Of a stretch of DNA of 47,934 nt, positions 1 to 8,296 are shown one piece after another. Below the pieces are notes generated by a model that saw only the letters and a list, made by a program, of their open reading frames with translations, had not been told where the DNA came from and did not search any database. The translations under genes were made by a program, and so were the position numbers. Within the stretch, counting starts at the first letter, position 1. Every line of letters begins with the position of its first letter. The stretch is from positions 1 to 47,934 of the forward strand of contig JALCBY010000029.1 in NCBI GenBank assembly GCA_028066055.1, given 5' to 3'. The DNA comes from Hyphomicrobiaceae bacterium (lineage in GTDB: Bacteria > Pseudomonadota > Alphaproteobacteria > Rhizobiales > Methyloligellaceae).

Positions 1-1
1 G

Positions 2-100
2 GGCGATGCGGCAGATATTGTCCACGCCGTCATGTTCTTTGCCAGCGACCAGGCCGGGTGGATCACGGCGCAGGTGCTCAGCGTCGATGGTGGCCGTTAA
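2..100 (+). CDS. C-terminal end of a short-chain dehydrogenase/reductase (partial)
   Basis: The reading frame is open from the left edge and stops at 98-100. The 32 visible residues end in the pattern V-x-F-x-A-S-D-x-A-x-W-I-T-A-Q-V-L-x-V-D-G-G, which is the hallmark C-terminus of classical SDR oxidoreductases: helix, then 'S..a.yitGq.i.vdGG'. The catalytic Ser/Tyr/Lys and the Rossmann nucleotide motif lie outside the window, so substrate and cofactor cannot be inferred. The family is clear; the function is not. Confidence 0.85.
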   Translation, partial: GDAADIVHAVMFFASDQAGWITAQVLSVDGGR

Positions 101-690
101 AGCGGCCACAACCGGGGCGCCACTCCCTTCCCGCCCTATTTTCCATGATTTTCAAGTGGTCCTGTCAAGTTGGATTGGAGTGGCTTGCCCCTGCTCCCTA
201 GCGCACCTATAGCAGGCACAAAGTCCTGTAATATACTGAATTATAAATGTTTCACGCCCGGTCTGTAGGGAGAGAAATGAGGGAACGGTGGATTGCTGTG
301 GAGTACACATTCCCAAGTCCCAGCCCGCACATAGCGCGCGGCAATCCTCATCTCAAATCCGCCGGGCGAACTTGATACACAACAGCGAATGCTGTTTCAC
401 GGCATCAGGCAAGAAACTGTTTACGATCAGGATAGACGGCTGAACGGCCGCAATAATCGGTTATCCTATGTCAATGACCATACACATGTAACCGATATGA
501 AAGTGTCATCTAGATTGACATCAATTCTGCAGGATTAAAGATATGCGTGACTTCTTGGGTCCGCTGTACTTGAACTGAACAGGAGCAAGGAGAGCAGGCC
601 TGCCACCAAGACCCGATTTTTGAAACGGCCCAGCTTCGTCCCCATATATATACTAAGCACGCATGTCTCAACGAAAACAAAGGATGATTA
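101..690. other. 590-bp intergenic region upstream of the five-gene operon
   Basis: No convincing gene is present. A weak possible terminator for the upstream SDR gene is a 6-bp stem (114-119 with 132-137) followed by ATTTT. A 32-codon ORF (277-375) has a strong Shine-Dalgarno-like AGGGAGAG just before its ATG, but its product resembles nothing I know. A perfect 6-bp inverted repeat AACAGC-gaat-GCTGTT lies near 380-397. Candidate -35 TTGACA occurs at 515-520, inside a near-palindrome centred on CTAG (TGTCA...TGACA). A second candidate promoter, TTGAAA at 620 with a TATATA-type -10 near 645-650, lies about 40 bp upstream of the first operon gene. Confidence 0.5.
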
Positions 691-1776
691 ATGTACGAAA
701 CCAAGACGTTTGACGAGGAGATAAAAAAGACAAAGGGCATGATGGATGTGATGCACTCCAAGATGGAGGCAAGCAGCCAGGTGCTTGAAGAGTTTGCCAA
801 GTCAGACACGATAGGGGATGTGGATTTCGACATTGAAAATGCCCGCATCGAAGATGTGCTCAATCAGCAGAAGGTCATGGAGTCCAACATTGCCGACATG
901 ATCATCGGGCTCGAAGACGTGACCAACTCTTTCGGCGATGAATTCAAAAGCATGCAGGAGCTCAGCCTTGGGGAGTCCATCGTCGGCTTCTTCTCCAAGA
1001 AGAAGGCAAAGTCGATGCACACCGATCGCATCCGAACGACGTCACTGGCCGGAAATCTCCAGGATCTGCTGGCAAAGTCCAACACGATCGTGACCATCCT
1101 GCAGCAACAGAAATCTGTGCTGGAGGAAAGATACAACGCGTCGGAGACAAGCCTGCGCACGGTCATTGAGCGACGCCAGGGCGTGACCGAGAACCTCACA
1201 GCGACACAAAAGCGGATTGAGGAGATCAACCCTGCCCTGCTGGATATCGAGAACCGGATGGCCACGTCGACAGACCAGTCGGAACGCACGAAGCTCGAAG
1301 CCGAACGCTCCGCCCTCGCGACCGAATATAATGAGATGCAGGCGAAGGAGCAGGAGTTGCTTGCGGGATCGCAGACGCTGGAACGCTATACGACGATGTT
1401 CCAGACCTTTGTCGACAGCCTCAACAACCAGATCGCGGCTCAGGCAACCCTGATCAACAAGCTCCAGATCGACACCGAGCAGAGGATCGTTCTCTACAAG
1501 TCGCTGGAGGATTCTCTGAAAACCGCGGCGCAGCAGGACGTCGCACATTCCATCAATACGCTCGGCTCTAAGGTGGACACGGCGGCGGAAGAGACGATGG
1601 CGGGAATTGGCGCGGCTGCCCAGTCGCATATCGGCGATCTTCTCGAACTCCATGAGAAGAACATGGTCTCGAGCCAGGAAATCCAGCGCCGCAAGAAACT
1701 TGCAGATGACGCATTTGCCCGCCGATTCTCAACCGTTCTGGAACAGCATCAGGCATCAAAATATGTCTCTAGTTGA
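691..1776 (+). CDS. Cytoplasmic coiled-coil protein, first gene of a five-gene operon
   Basis: The 361-residue product has no signal peptide and no membrane segment. It is rich in Glu, Gln, Lys, Ser and Thr and reads as long alpha-helical coiled coil, especially residues about 120-275, with a more compact stretch near 85-110 containing a KKKAK basic patch. The layout of helical repeats ending in an 'EIQRRKKL' segment is loosely reminiscent of TelA (toxic-anion-resistance) family proteins, but I see no diagnostic motif, so this is a weak analogy only. ATG at 691 is preceded by AAAGGA. The next gene follows within 33 bp, implying co-transcription. The role is unknown; it could be a scaffold or substrate for the AAA+ ATPase encoded two genes on. 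Confidence 0.85.
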   Translation: MYETKTFDEEIKKTKGMMDVMHSKMEASSQVLEEFAKSDTIGDVDFDIENARIEDVLNQQKVMESNIADMIIGLEDVTNSFGDEFKSMQELSLGESIVGFFSKKKAKSMHTDRIRTTSLAGNLQDLLAKSNTIVTILQQQKSVLEERYNASETSLRTVIERRQGVTENLTATQKRIEEINPALLDIENRMATSTDQSERTKLEAERSALATEYNEMQAKEQELLAGSQTLERYTTMFQTFVDSLNNQIAAQATLINKLQIDTEQRIVLYKSLEDSLKTAAQQDVAHSINTLGSKVDTAAEETMAGIGAAAQSHIGDLLELHEKNMVSSQEIQRRKKLADDAFARRFSTVLEQHQASKYVSS

Positions 1777-1808
1777 TCTGCCAGTCAGGCAGGTCGCCGG
1801 AGCCGGAC

Positions 1809-2954
1809 ATGCTTGAGCGTATCGCCGGTATCTCCGGCTATTTCGACGCTGTTCAACAAGCTTTGAAAGGCCTTGCCTTAGTCGTCGAGACGGAACGTGG
1901 CAGCAAGCTGAAATCCGGACTTCTGCACGACGAGCTTTCCTGGCAGTTGTCCAGGCTTGAACATGCCTTCGCTTGCTGGAAGCTGAAGTGTCTTTTCTCC
2001 GACAGCTTCAAGATCGATCGCAGTGAAAGCGGCTTTCCAGCCTACCAGGCGATTCTGGAGCTTGAGCGCGATGCAGCCCGGCACGACGAGGTTCTGATTG
2101 ATATTCCGGATGCCGAACAGATTCGCGAACACATGATTGAACTGTTGCTCAAATACAAGCAATTCCCGGGCGAGCTGCAACGGACCATGGCGCGGCGCGA
2201 CTATTTCCAAACGCTTGGTCAGGCCGACATCTTCACCGCATTTCACCCACCCCGGACGCTGAAGCATTCCATCGACCCCAAGTCGGGACGCCCGCAATAT
2301 GGCGTGGCGTGGTCGACCTATGACGGAACGGCGAACCTCCCCATCGTCTATACGCTCGTTGTTGAAGACTCGACGCCGGGAGCCGATGAGACACCGGCAA
2401 AGGGCCCGTGGAACAAGGATGGAGACTGGCTGGCGGAACTTCATTTCAAAGGCCTGCCAAATCTTGAGTTGCGTTCCGAGTTTCGAGAATTTGCGGAAAG
2501 CCATTCAAGCTACAGCCTGAACCTGACGAGCATCGCGACGGCGCTTGATCAGTCCTTCCGGACACTCCATCCCAAACAATTGCGCCGGTTTGTAATCGGG
2601 CCCTTCTACGCCGGTGGTCTGACCGATCACAACAAGAAGGTCCAAACCGTGCTCGATACGGTCGAGGACACCAGAGAAAACTGGCTGTTGACCTGGACAG
2701 TTCAGGAGCTTCATTCCCTGAGGGAAGTTTCCGAAGCGGCAGGTCTCTGGAACAGTGAAACCGTGACCCAGGTTTTTCACGTGGACACCGACGATGTCGA
2801 TTGCGCGGCGCAGGGTGTCAGTGCCCTCGAGCGCTACGCGTTGGTTCCTCATGCCGCATATCAGGCCACATCCGCGAAGGGATTGGCCGACGACATTTTC
2901 AAGAATTACTGCTGCTACATCTCAAGCGGCGAGCACATCCTCCAGCACGTGTGA
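1809..2954 (+). CDS. Unknown soluble protein, second gene of the AAA+/DUF2333 operon
   Basis: The 381-residue protein has no signal peptide, membrane helix or recognised catalytic motif. The frame is open from TTG at 1773, but the ATG at 1809 is preferred because GGAG lies six bases before it and the 12 residues upstream look non-coding. The N-terminal 140 residues are helical with several acidic heptad-like stretches. The middle carries a WSTYDGT / Asp-Trp-Leu-Ala-Glu-Leu region that looks like mixed alpha/beta. It ends nine bases before the ATPase gene. I do not recognise the family. Its position suggests a partner or adaptor of the ATPase (inference). Confidence 0.8.
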   Translation: MLERIAGISGYFDAVQQALKGLALVVETERGSKLKSGLLHDELSWQLSRLEHAFACWKLKCLFSDSFKIDRSESGFPAYQAILELERDAARHDEVLIDIPDAEQIREHMIELLLKYKQFPGELQRTMARRDYFQTLGQADIFTAFHPPRTLKHSIDPKSGRPQYGVAWSTYDGTANLPIVYTLVVEDSTPGADETPAKGPWNKDGDWLAELHFKGLPNLELRSEFREFAESHSSYSLNLTSIATALDQSFRTLHPKQLRRFVIGPFYAGGLTDHNKKVQTVLDTVEDTRENWLLTWTVQELHSLREVSEAAGLWNSETVTQVFHVDTDDVDCAAQGVSALERYALVPHAAYQATSAKGLADDIFKNYCCYISSGEHILQHV

Positions 2955-2963
2955 GCGAAACAA

Positions 2964-4877
2964 ATGGATATCGGACTGACCACTTTACGCGAAGAAGACA
3001 TCGCATCTCACATTCCCACCGCTCACGCGATGTTGGAGCGTTCCGCCGTCATTGTGAGCGAAAAGGACAACAAGTCGAAAACTGCGCTTGCCGGCACCCG
3101 CCGGCGGTTTGTTTCAACGGTCTCGACCAAGGGCCGCCAACGGACCGTGGAGCTTCGGATGTTCGACGCAATATCGGCGATCAGCCCGGAAGACACCATG
3201 CTGTCAATGGCGCAGCATTCCCTCGCCTATCGTCTGCGGCGCGGCCTCGCGGTGGGTCTCGCAGTGGGTGATGTGTTTGCGAGACAGACCGACCTTGAAA
3301 CGCTCACCGCAGAAAACAAAACGTCGGCGCTCTCCGGAGACAAGGCGACCCGGTTTCACAAACTGATGGCCGCTTCCGCGTTCATCTGCCTGTTCACCGC
3401 GGCAAGCTACCTGACGCAGACCTTGGAACCGGGCGGTGAAGCGTCGAAGAAGCCGGATGATGCAGAGGTCGATCTGGATACGCCATATGAGGCGTACAAG
3501 ATGTTCCTCTTCGGACTGGATAGCGCCATCGACGGCGCCCAGGACGATGGCGAGCTGATCGCACGGGCTCGCGAATTCGCAAACCTCACTCTCGACAGCC
3601 TCCTCGCCCGCCAACGACGTTTTCCCGAACTCAGTGCATTTGAGGCAACCCATATCCGGCTGGACAGTGACGACTTTGAACTGAACGGCCTTGATGTCAG
3701 CACCAGAGGTAAGCGCACGCCCCTCGTCATGACATTCAAGAAACCGGACGAGGTGGTGGGCAACCACATCGCAAAATATCAGGCAATGAAACTGGCCAAG
3801 ATGCTGATGGCCTATGATTTCGATCGACAGCTCAATCCGTTTGTCGAGCTCGGAGGCTTTCTGTTCACATTCATCGGAGACGGCAATCCGGGCACGGGTA
3901 AGACCACGCTGATCCAGATGATCGCCGGGCTCATCAGCGAATATTGCGAAGCGGCCGGATACGCGTTTCACTATGAAAATTTCGGCGTCGATCAGATCAG
4001 CTCGTATCAGGGGAAGTCGGGACAGAATTGCCGGCAGTTCATCACCAATGTCATGGATTCGCGAACCATCGGTTTCGGAACTGTCGACGACATCGATCAG
4101 GTTGCCGCCAAACGCAGCGACGACCGGGCATCCGCCGGCCAGCAGGAGATCACTGCGGTTCTTATGGAAAGCCTCTCCGGCGCCAACACGGTGATCCGCG
4201 GGAACTGCACGTTCGGAATGTTCTCGAACTACCCGGAGAATGTCGACGACGCGTTGCGGCAACGGGCGGGAGCCCGCTGGCTCGTGGACGGACCCCAGAC
4301 GGTTGAGGACTATATCGACATCTTCGCTCTTCTGATCGGGGACAACCACAAGATCAAGCCCGGCAACCACGACTTCTTCGCCGCACAGGAAATCAAGAAG
4401 GCGGTGCAATCCGCATATGCGGATTACAACAAACCGCGCGAGGCCGGCATGGTGAAGGTCGCGGAGCAATTCAAGAAAGGCGGCGGCAAGCTGAAAACAC
4501 TATCCGACATCGGCACCTACCTGCACGCCATCAAGGAAGTCGAGCCGCGTTTCACGGGACGGGCGATCAAGAACATTACCGACGCGATCAAGATGCGCGC
4601 CATGGATATCGAGCTTCCCGATGACTGGTTCTCAAAGCCCGAGACCTTCGTGCACAAGCCCTATGAAGACAAGCTCGCCATGATCTCCGAACTGCGCAAT
4701 CCCATCTCGATGGACATGGTCGTCCAGGAAGTGCACCGCTACGCGGACTCGGAGTTCCGCTACACGGACAAATCCGACGAGGCGGCGGTCACCAACCTGA
4801 TCCGCGATCAGCGCCTCCGCGAGCGGGCCGCCTCGGAGATTACGGTGCTGAAGGAAAGGGGGCGATGGAACGGCTGA
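2964..4877 (+). CDS. AAA+ family ATPase, core of an uncharacterised five-gene operon
   Basis: The 637-residue protein has a helical N-terminal domain of about 290 residues and then an AAA+ module. The Walker A motif is GNPGTGKTT at residues 307-315 (Lys313). A Walker B-like strand ends in Asp375-Asp376, a sensor-1 Asn lies at 422 (FSNYPEN), and candidate arginine fingers are Arg434 and Arg438 in the DALRQRAGAR stretch. An approximately 200-residue helical C-terminal region follows. A hydrophobic segment near residues 133-155 is too weak to call a membrane helix. The 'ATNRPEDLD' sensor-1 equivalent suggests a ring-forming remodelling ATPase of the FtsH/CDC48-like superclass, not an ABC protein. 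The stop overlaps the next gene by 13 bp. Substrate and biological role are unknown. Confidence 0.9.
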   Translation: MDIGLTTLREEDIASHIPTAHAMLERSAVIVSEKDNKSKTALAGTRRRFVSTVSTKGRQRTVELRMFDAISAISPEDTMLSMAQHSLAYRLRRGLAVGLAVGDVFARQTDLETLTAENKTSALSGDKATRFHKLMAASAFICLFTAASYLTQTLEPGGEASKKPDDAEVDLDTPYEAYKMFLFGLDSAIDGAQDDGELIARAREFANLTLDSLLARQRRFPELSAFEATHIRLDSDDFELNGLDVSTRGKRTPLVMTFKKPDEVVGNHIAKYQAMKLAKMLMAYDFDRQLNPFVELGGFLFTFIGDGNPGTGKTTLIQMIAGLISEYCEAAGYAFHYENFGVDQISSYQGKSGQNCRQFITNVMDSRTIGFGTVDDIDQVAAKRSDDRASAGQQEITAVLMESLSGANTVIRGNCTFGMFSNYPENVDDALRQRAGARWLVDGPQTVEDYIDIFALLIGDNHKIKPGNHDFFAAQEIKKAVQSAYADYNKPREAGMVKVAEQFKKGGGKLKTLSDIGTYLHAIKEVEPRFTGRAIKNITDAIKMRAMDIELPDDWFSKPETFVHKPYEDKLAMISELRNPISMDMVVQEVHRYADSEFRYTDKSDEAAVTNLIRDQRLRERAASEITVLKERGRWNG

Positions 4878-6166
4878 TCGACAACGCGCTGATCTATGGC
4901 AGCATGGTGCACGTCGACCAGCCGCATCTGGTCGAACGTTACAATCATGCGCTCGAAGCCCTGGGTATCGCCAAGACGAAACGCCCATCCTTTTCGATCG
5001 ACGCGACGGGCTTCTCGCCGGAAATCGCGGACGATCTGGACGATGTGCATTATCTCGACCCGATGGGCGTAAACCGCCGCTTCATCATTGTTTCCCCTGA
5101 ACAGGCCCAGCATCCTGTCGTCAACATCAATTTCTCGTCCACCATCGACTTCATGCGCAAATTCTACGAGCGCAATGCCGAAGCCATAAAAATTCTGACA
5201 TTGAAGGACGTCATCTACGGAGAGATCGAGAATTCCACCTACAGCGTCAATGACATCGACGATGTGCTTTCGATCAAGCGGGCGAAATTCCGGCTTCATA
5301 CGCACAATCAACTTCTCGAAAAGGCGCGCGAGCTGACGACACTGGTCAACCGGTTCAAGGCCGAAGAAGAAAGCTGGAAAGACAATGCGCTCTTGAATGC
5401 GATCCTCGCCCTTGCCAAGGAGTGCGGCGATACGCGGTACAACAGGATCGTGCCCCGCCAGCTAAACTTCGCCGCGAACTCGTTCTGGACGCGACATTTC
5501 GGCGGCGTCTACGTCTTTCACGATGAAGACGACGCCACCGTCGTCATCGGCAGTGCCAAACAGAAGGAGTTGGGGTCCGGCAAGCGCGGGCAGGATCGCT
5601 TTATACCGCTCAGGAACTATCGCGAGGTGCTTCAGTATCTTCAGGAAACAAGCCGTATCGAACCGCTCAACTTGAAATGGCTAGACGGCTCGGGGCTGTT
5701 GGATATGAGGTTCGACCTTTTCGTTCGCAATCAGATCTCGGAACGTGAGCCCGAGCGAGAAATCGCATCAATGACGGAAATAGAAGTGAAAAACTGGGTT
5801 CATGACAATCTCTCGGACCTGAACGGAATGAGCGGCTTCAAACTGCTTTCGAACCTGCGCAATGCCGCCCTCCACAGATCGGCCCCGCAACAGATCAAGC
5901 TACCGGCCCAGGCACAGCTGATGGTTTCCCGTGCCGACCCGGAACATTCCGACTATCAGCTGGTAAACCGGTTCCTTTCCGAATATGTCCCGTTCGACTT
6001 TCTCATGCGCTTCATCGTGAACAAACATTCATTTTACCGGGACTATGAGACATGGAATGACAACAAGAAAGACCACGCCGTCGGCGTCATTACATCGGTC
6101 TTTTTTCCAGACAAACAGGCTCTGTGGGAGAGTTTTTTCGAAGATTGGAGGTTAGTGAATGCTTGA
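4865..6166 (+). CDS. Unknown 433-residue protein translationally coupled to the AAA+ ATPase
   Basis: The protein is 433 residues with no signal peptide or membrane helix. The ATG lies inside the end of the ATPase gene (13-bp overlap), with a GGGGGCG-type ribosome site just before it, so the two are probably translated together in fixed ratio. The N-terminus has the conspicuous pattern SIDATGFSPEIADDL, and a hydrophobic/aromatic block sits around residues 195-220 (NSFWTRHFGGVYVF). From memory this may correspond to an alphaproteobacterial domain of unknown function (DUF6638), but I could not verify that. No catalytic motif was seen. It is probably an obligate partner of the ATPase. Confidence 0.85.
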   Translation: MERLIDNALIYGSMVHVDQPHLVERYNHALEALGIAKTKRPSFSIDATGFSPEIADDLDDVHYLDPMGVNRRFIIVSPEQAQHPVVNINFSSTIDFMRKFYERNAEAIKILTLKDVIYGEIENSTYSVNDIDDVLSIKRAKFRLHTHNQLLEKARELTTLVNRFKAEEESWKDNALLNAILALAKECGDTRYNRIVPRQLNFAANSFWTRHFGGVYVFHDEDDATVVIGSAKQKELGSGKRGQDRFIPLRNYREVLQYLQETSRIEPLNLKWLDGSGLLDMRFDLFVRNQISEREPEREIASMTEIEVKNWVHDNLSDLNGMSGFKLLSNLRNAALHRSAPQQIKLPAQAQLMVSRADPEHSDYQLVNRFLSEYVPFDFLMRFIVNKHSFYRDYETWNDNKKDHAVGVITSVFFPDKQALWESFFEDWRLVNA

Positions 6167-7295
6167 TCCCCTCTTTGAGTGGATGGCAGGACTTTGGCGC
6201 GCACTCATCAAATCAGTTTACGGGCTCTGGCGACTGCTAACGTCTCCTTTCCGGGCAACCTATCACTTCTTCCAAAGGTCAGGCTGGATCATCCGCGGAT
6301 TGCTTCTGCTGCTTTTGATACCGCTCGCGTTGGCCTACGCGCATTTCATCTGGCACACGGTCTGGATTCGCGACTACAACGTCGATTATCCCAGTAAATA
6401 TCAACTTGCCGATCATATGCACCCTGCCGGCGAGCAGGTCGCGGTGGAAGGCGGAGAAACCACCACCAAGACATGCGGGCGCTCGAACATCGTCGAGGTT
6501 ACCGCCGACCTCATCGACTTCAACGTCAACCGGAACAAGTGGATTTCCAGCCACCCGCTCTACAAGGCCGGCTTGTTCTGGATCATCGAGTGGGACCAGA
6601 CCTGGTTCTTCGACAACAAAGCCGCATTCCAGCGCGGCGTGCATCAGGCGGCCAGCCGGACTGCAATCGAACTTGCTGACGCTCTGGGACGAACCCGCGG
6701 CACGTCACAGATCGACACCGACCTTAAAGTTGCCAAGGGCAACATTCAGTTCGATCAGTTCACCTGGTACTTCAATCTGTTTGACCGCCAGCCGATCGGT
6801 CCGACGACACCCACGCCCACATATTACCGTGAAGCGTTCAAGGCTCTGGCCGATTACAACAAGCGGCTTACCGCGTGTAACGCAACCTTCGACGCCCGGG
6901 CGGACAATCTCCTGCAGTTTCTGGACCGCATTGCCAAGGACATCGGCTCGACGTCCGCCGCGATCAAGGATCGCGCTGAGCAGAACAATTCGGGGTGGTT
7001 CGATACCAGGGCCGATGACATTTTCATGTACTCGAAGGGCCAGCTCTACGGCTACTACGGCATTTTGCAGGCTGCCCGCGCGGACTTCCCCGAGGTCGTG
7101 GAGAACCGCGCGCTTGCAGATATCTGGGACCGGATGGATGAACATTTGCGCCGGGCAATAGAACTTGAGCCCTTCATCATTTCGAATGGGGATGAAGACG
7201 GCTGGCTCATGCCGACGCACCTGACGACTTTGGGTTTCTACATCCTGCGGGCGCGTTCCAATCTGGTGGAGATCAGGTCGGTCCTTGACCGGTAA
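6159..7295 (+). CDS. Membrane-anchored DUF2333-family protein, last gene of the operon
   Basis: The 378-residue protein has one strong transmembrane segment at about residues 43-66 (Leu/Ile-rich, preceded by WIIRG and many basic residues), giving an N-in/C-out topology with an approximately 310-residue periplasmic domain. The C-terminal part has the pattern of DUF2333 proteins: a 'RADNLLQFLDRIAKDIGS' helix, a 'YSKGQLYGYYGIL' helix, then a terminal helix ending ARSNLVEIRSVLD. The gene overlaps the previous one by 8 bp. DUF2333 has no established function. In this operon it would give the otherwise cytoplasmic AAA+/coiled-coil set a membrane and periplasm-facing component (inference). Confidence 0.85.
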   Translation: MLDPLFEWMAGLWRALIKSVYGLWRLLTSPFRATYHFFQRSGWIIRGLLLLLLIPLALAYAHFIWHTVWIRDYNVDYPSKYQLADHMHPAGEQVAVEGGETTTKTCGRSNIVEVTADLIDFNVNRNKWISSHPLYKAGLFWIIEWDQTWFFDNKAAFQRGVHQAASRTAIELADALGRTRGTSQIDTDLKVAKGNIQFDQFTWYFNLFDRQPIGPTTPTPTYYREAFKALADYNKRLTACNATFDARADNLLQFLDRIAKDIGSTSAAIKDRAEQNNSGWFDTRADDIFMYSKGQLYGYYGILQAARADFPEVVENRALADIWDRMDEHLRRAIELEPFIISNGDEDGWLMPTHLTTLGFYILRARSNLVEIRSVLDR

Positions 7296-7354
7296 CGTCG
7301 CCGCCTGCATTCGTCCAGTCCGCCCACCAAACAGTGGATCGAACGAGGAGCGGT

Positions 7355-7465
7355 ATGTCCATCGCCGAAACCGCAATGGCAACCAGGTTCGCCGGCGCCA
7401 GTTACTTGAGCAAGGCTTTCAGAGAGAGCACCAGAATGCTGCCAAGCGCATATTCGCGCCGGTGA
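7355..7465 (+). pseudogene. Remnant of an AraC-family C-terminal DNA-binding domain
   Basis: A 36-codon frame encodes a recognisable second helix-turn-helix of an AraC/XylS regulator: SIAETAMATRF, then ASYLSKAFRES, then LPSAYSRR at the end. This matches the family pattern 'siaeiA...GF.s.syFsraFk...g.tPs.yRrr'. An intact AraC protein would need roughly 200-250 more residues upstream. The frame stays open back to about 7304 but shows only short linker-like sequence before meeting the end of the DUF2333 gene. GAGGAG lies before the ATG, so a peptide could still be made, but I interpret it as decay of a regulator gene that once stood here. Confidence 0.6.
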
Positions 7466-7525
7466 TCAACGGGAATGCCCGGCGACGGGCAAATCTTCTA
7501 ACTTTGGAGTTCCACCGGCAATCAA

Positions 7526-8047
7526 CTAAACAGATGTGCTTGTGCGTTCGCCACGACGTTTGCGCGCACTCCCCCGGCGCACCTTGGGACGACGCGCGGT
7601 TCCTTTGCCGGAAATCTTGGTAAATCCCGCGATCTTGGATTTCTTGCCATCGGGGAGCATGTCTTCGATGGTGTGCTGATCCAGAACCGAAACGAAAGCC
7701 TCAAGAGCGGCATCGAGCATCTGATTGATGGGAACTGTTGTTTTCGAGCCGGATCCGGATTTTTCTCCTCCGAAACTCTCCGCCTCAACGGCGGTCGCCT
7801 CAATCGCCCGGACGATTTCTCCAATCGAAACATCCGACGCAGGACGCACCAGTCGTATGCCGCCGTTCCGTCCGCGAACGCCCTCAATGATGCCGTTTCT
7901 CACCAGAACCGGCACGGTCTTGGCGATATTGTTTTTGGTAATACCGTACCGTTTCGCAATATCCGCGATACGAACCAGCTCACCTTGAACAAGAGCGCAG
8001 TGGGTGACGATACGCACAGCGTATCCACTCTGCTTGGTCAAACGCAT
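7526..8047 (-). CDS. Rrf2-family transcriptional regulator without Fe-S cysteines
   Basis: The protein has 173 residues. The N-terminal winged helix is typical of Rrf2 proteins: MRLTKQSGYAVRI, then a recognition helix region (IADIAKRYGITKNNIAKTV) and a wing with RGRNGGIRL. The Rrf2 Fe-S sensors IscR and NsrR carry three cysteines in the loop after the dimerisation helix. Here that loop has none, and the only Cys is in the first helix, so this is probably not a [2Fe-2S] sensor. The C-terminus is an unusual basic tail (RRPKVRRGSARKRRGERTS). The start at 8047 was chosen because AGGAGGTGGAGG lies upstream; a longer frame to 8170 has no such site. It may control the adjacent TonB-ExbBD genes, but this is unproven. 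Confidence 0.88.
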   Translation of the reverse strand: MRLTKQSGYAVRIVTHCALVQGELVRIADIAKRYGITKNNIAKTVPVLVRNGIIEGVRGRNGGIRLVRPASDVSIGEIVRAIEATAVEAESFGGEKSGSGSKTTVPINQMLDAALEAFVSVLDQHTIEDMLPDGKKSKIAGFTKISGKGTARRPKVRRGSARKRRGERTSTSV

Positions 8048-8296
8048 GGGCTCGCCTCCACCTCCTATTTCAGTAAACAATAGCACAGTGTCGGCATCGC
8101 CGCGAAAGACTTCCCGAGTCAACCGGTGAAATGGTTGGAAAGCCGACCTGCAAGGCGAAAGCCGGAGCATAGATGTCAGGATCTTCGCGTCGCACTGATG
8201 CGGAATGAACGCCCCGGCTCAAATAGCTGTTCGAGAAACTCAGTGAACTCTCCACCATATGACGCCCGATCCGCGTAGCATTCGACACCGATACGA

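Noticed and set aside
114-142. Possible terminator after the SDR gene
   Set aside because: The stem is only 5-6 bp with a wobble pair and a long loop; mentioned in the intergenic entry but not called.
3204-4469. 421-codon minus-strand open frame opposite the AAA+ ATPase gene
   Set aside because: Its translation has no recognisable domains and lies fully antisense to a gene with clear ATPase motifs; GC-rich codon bias makes such shadows common.
8070-8288. 72-codon ORF between the Rrf2 gene and tonB
   Set aside because: No ribosome site or family similarity; overlaps the probable promoter region of the Rrf2 gene.
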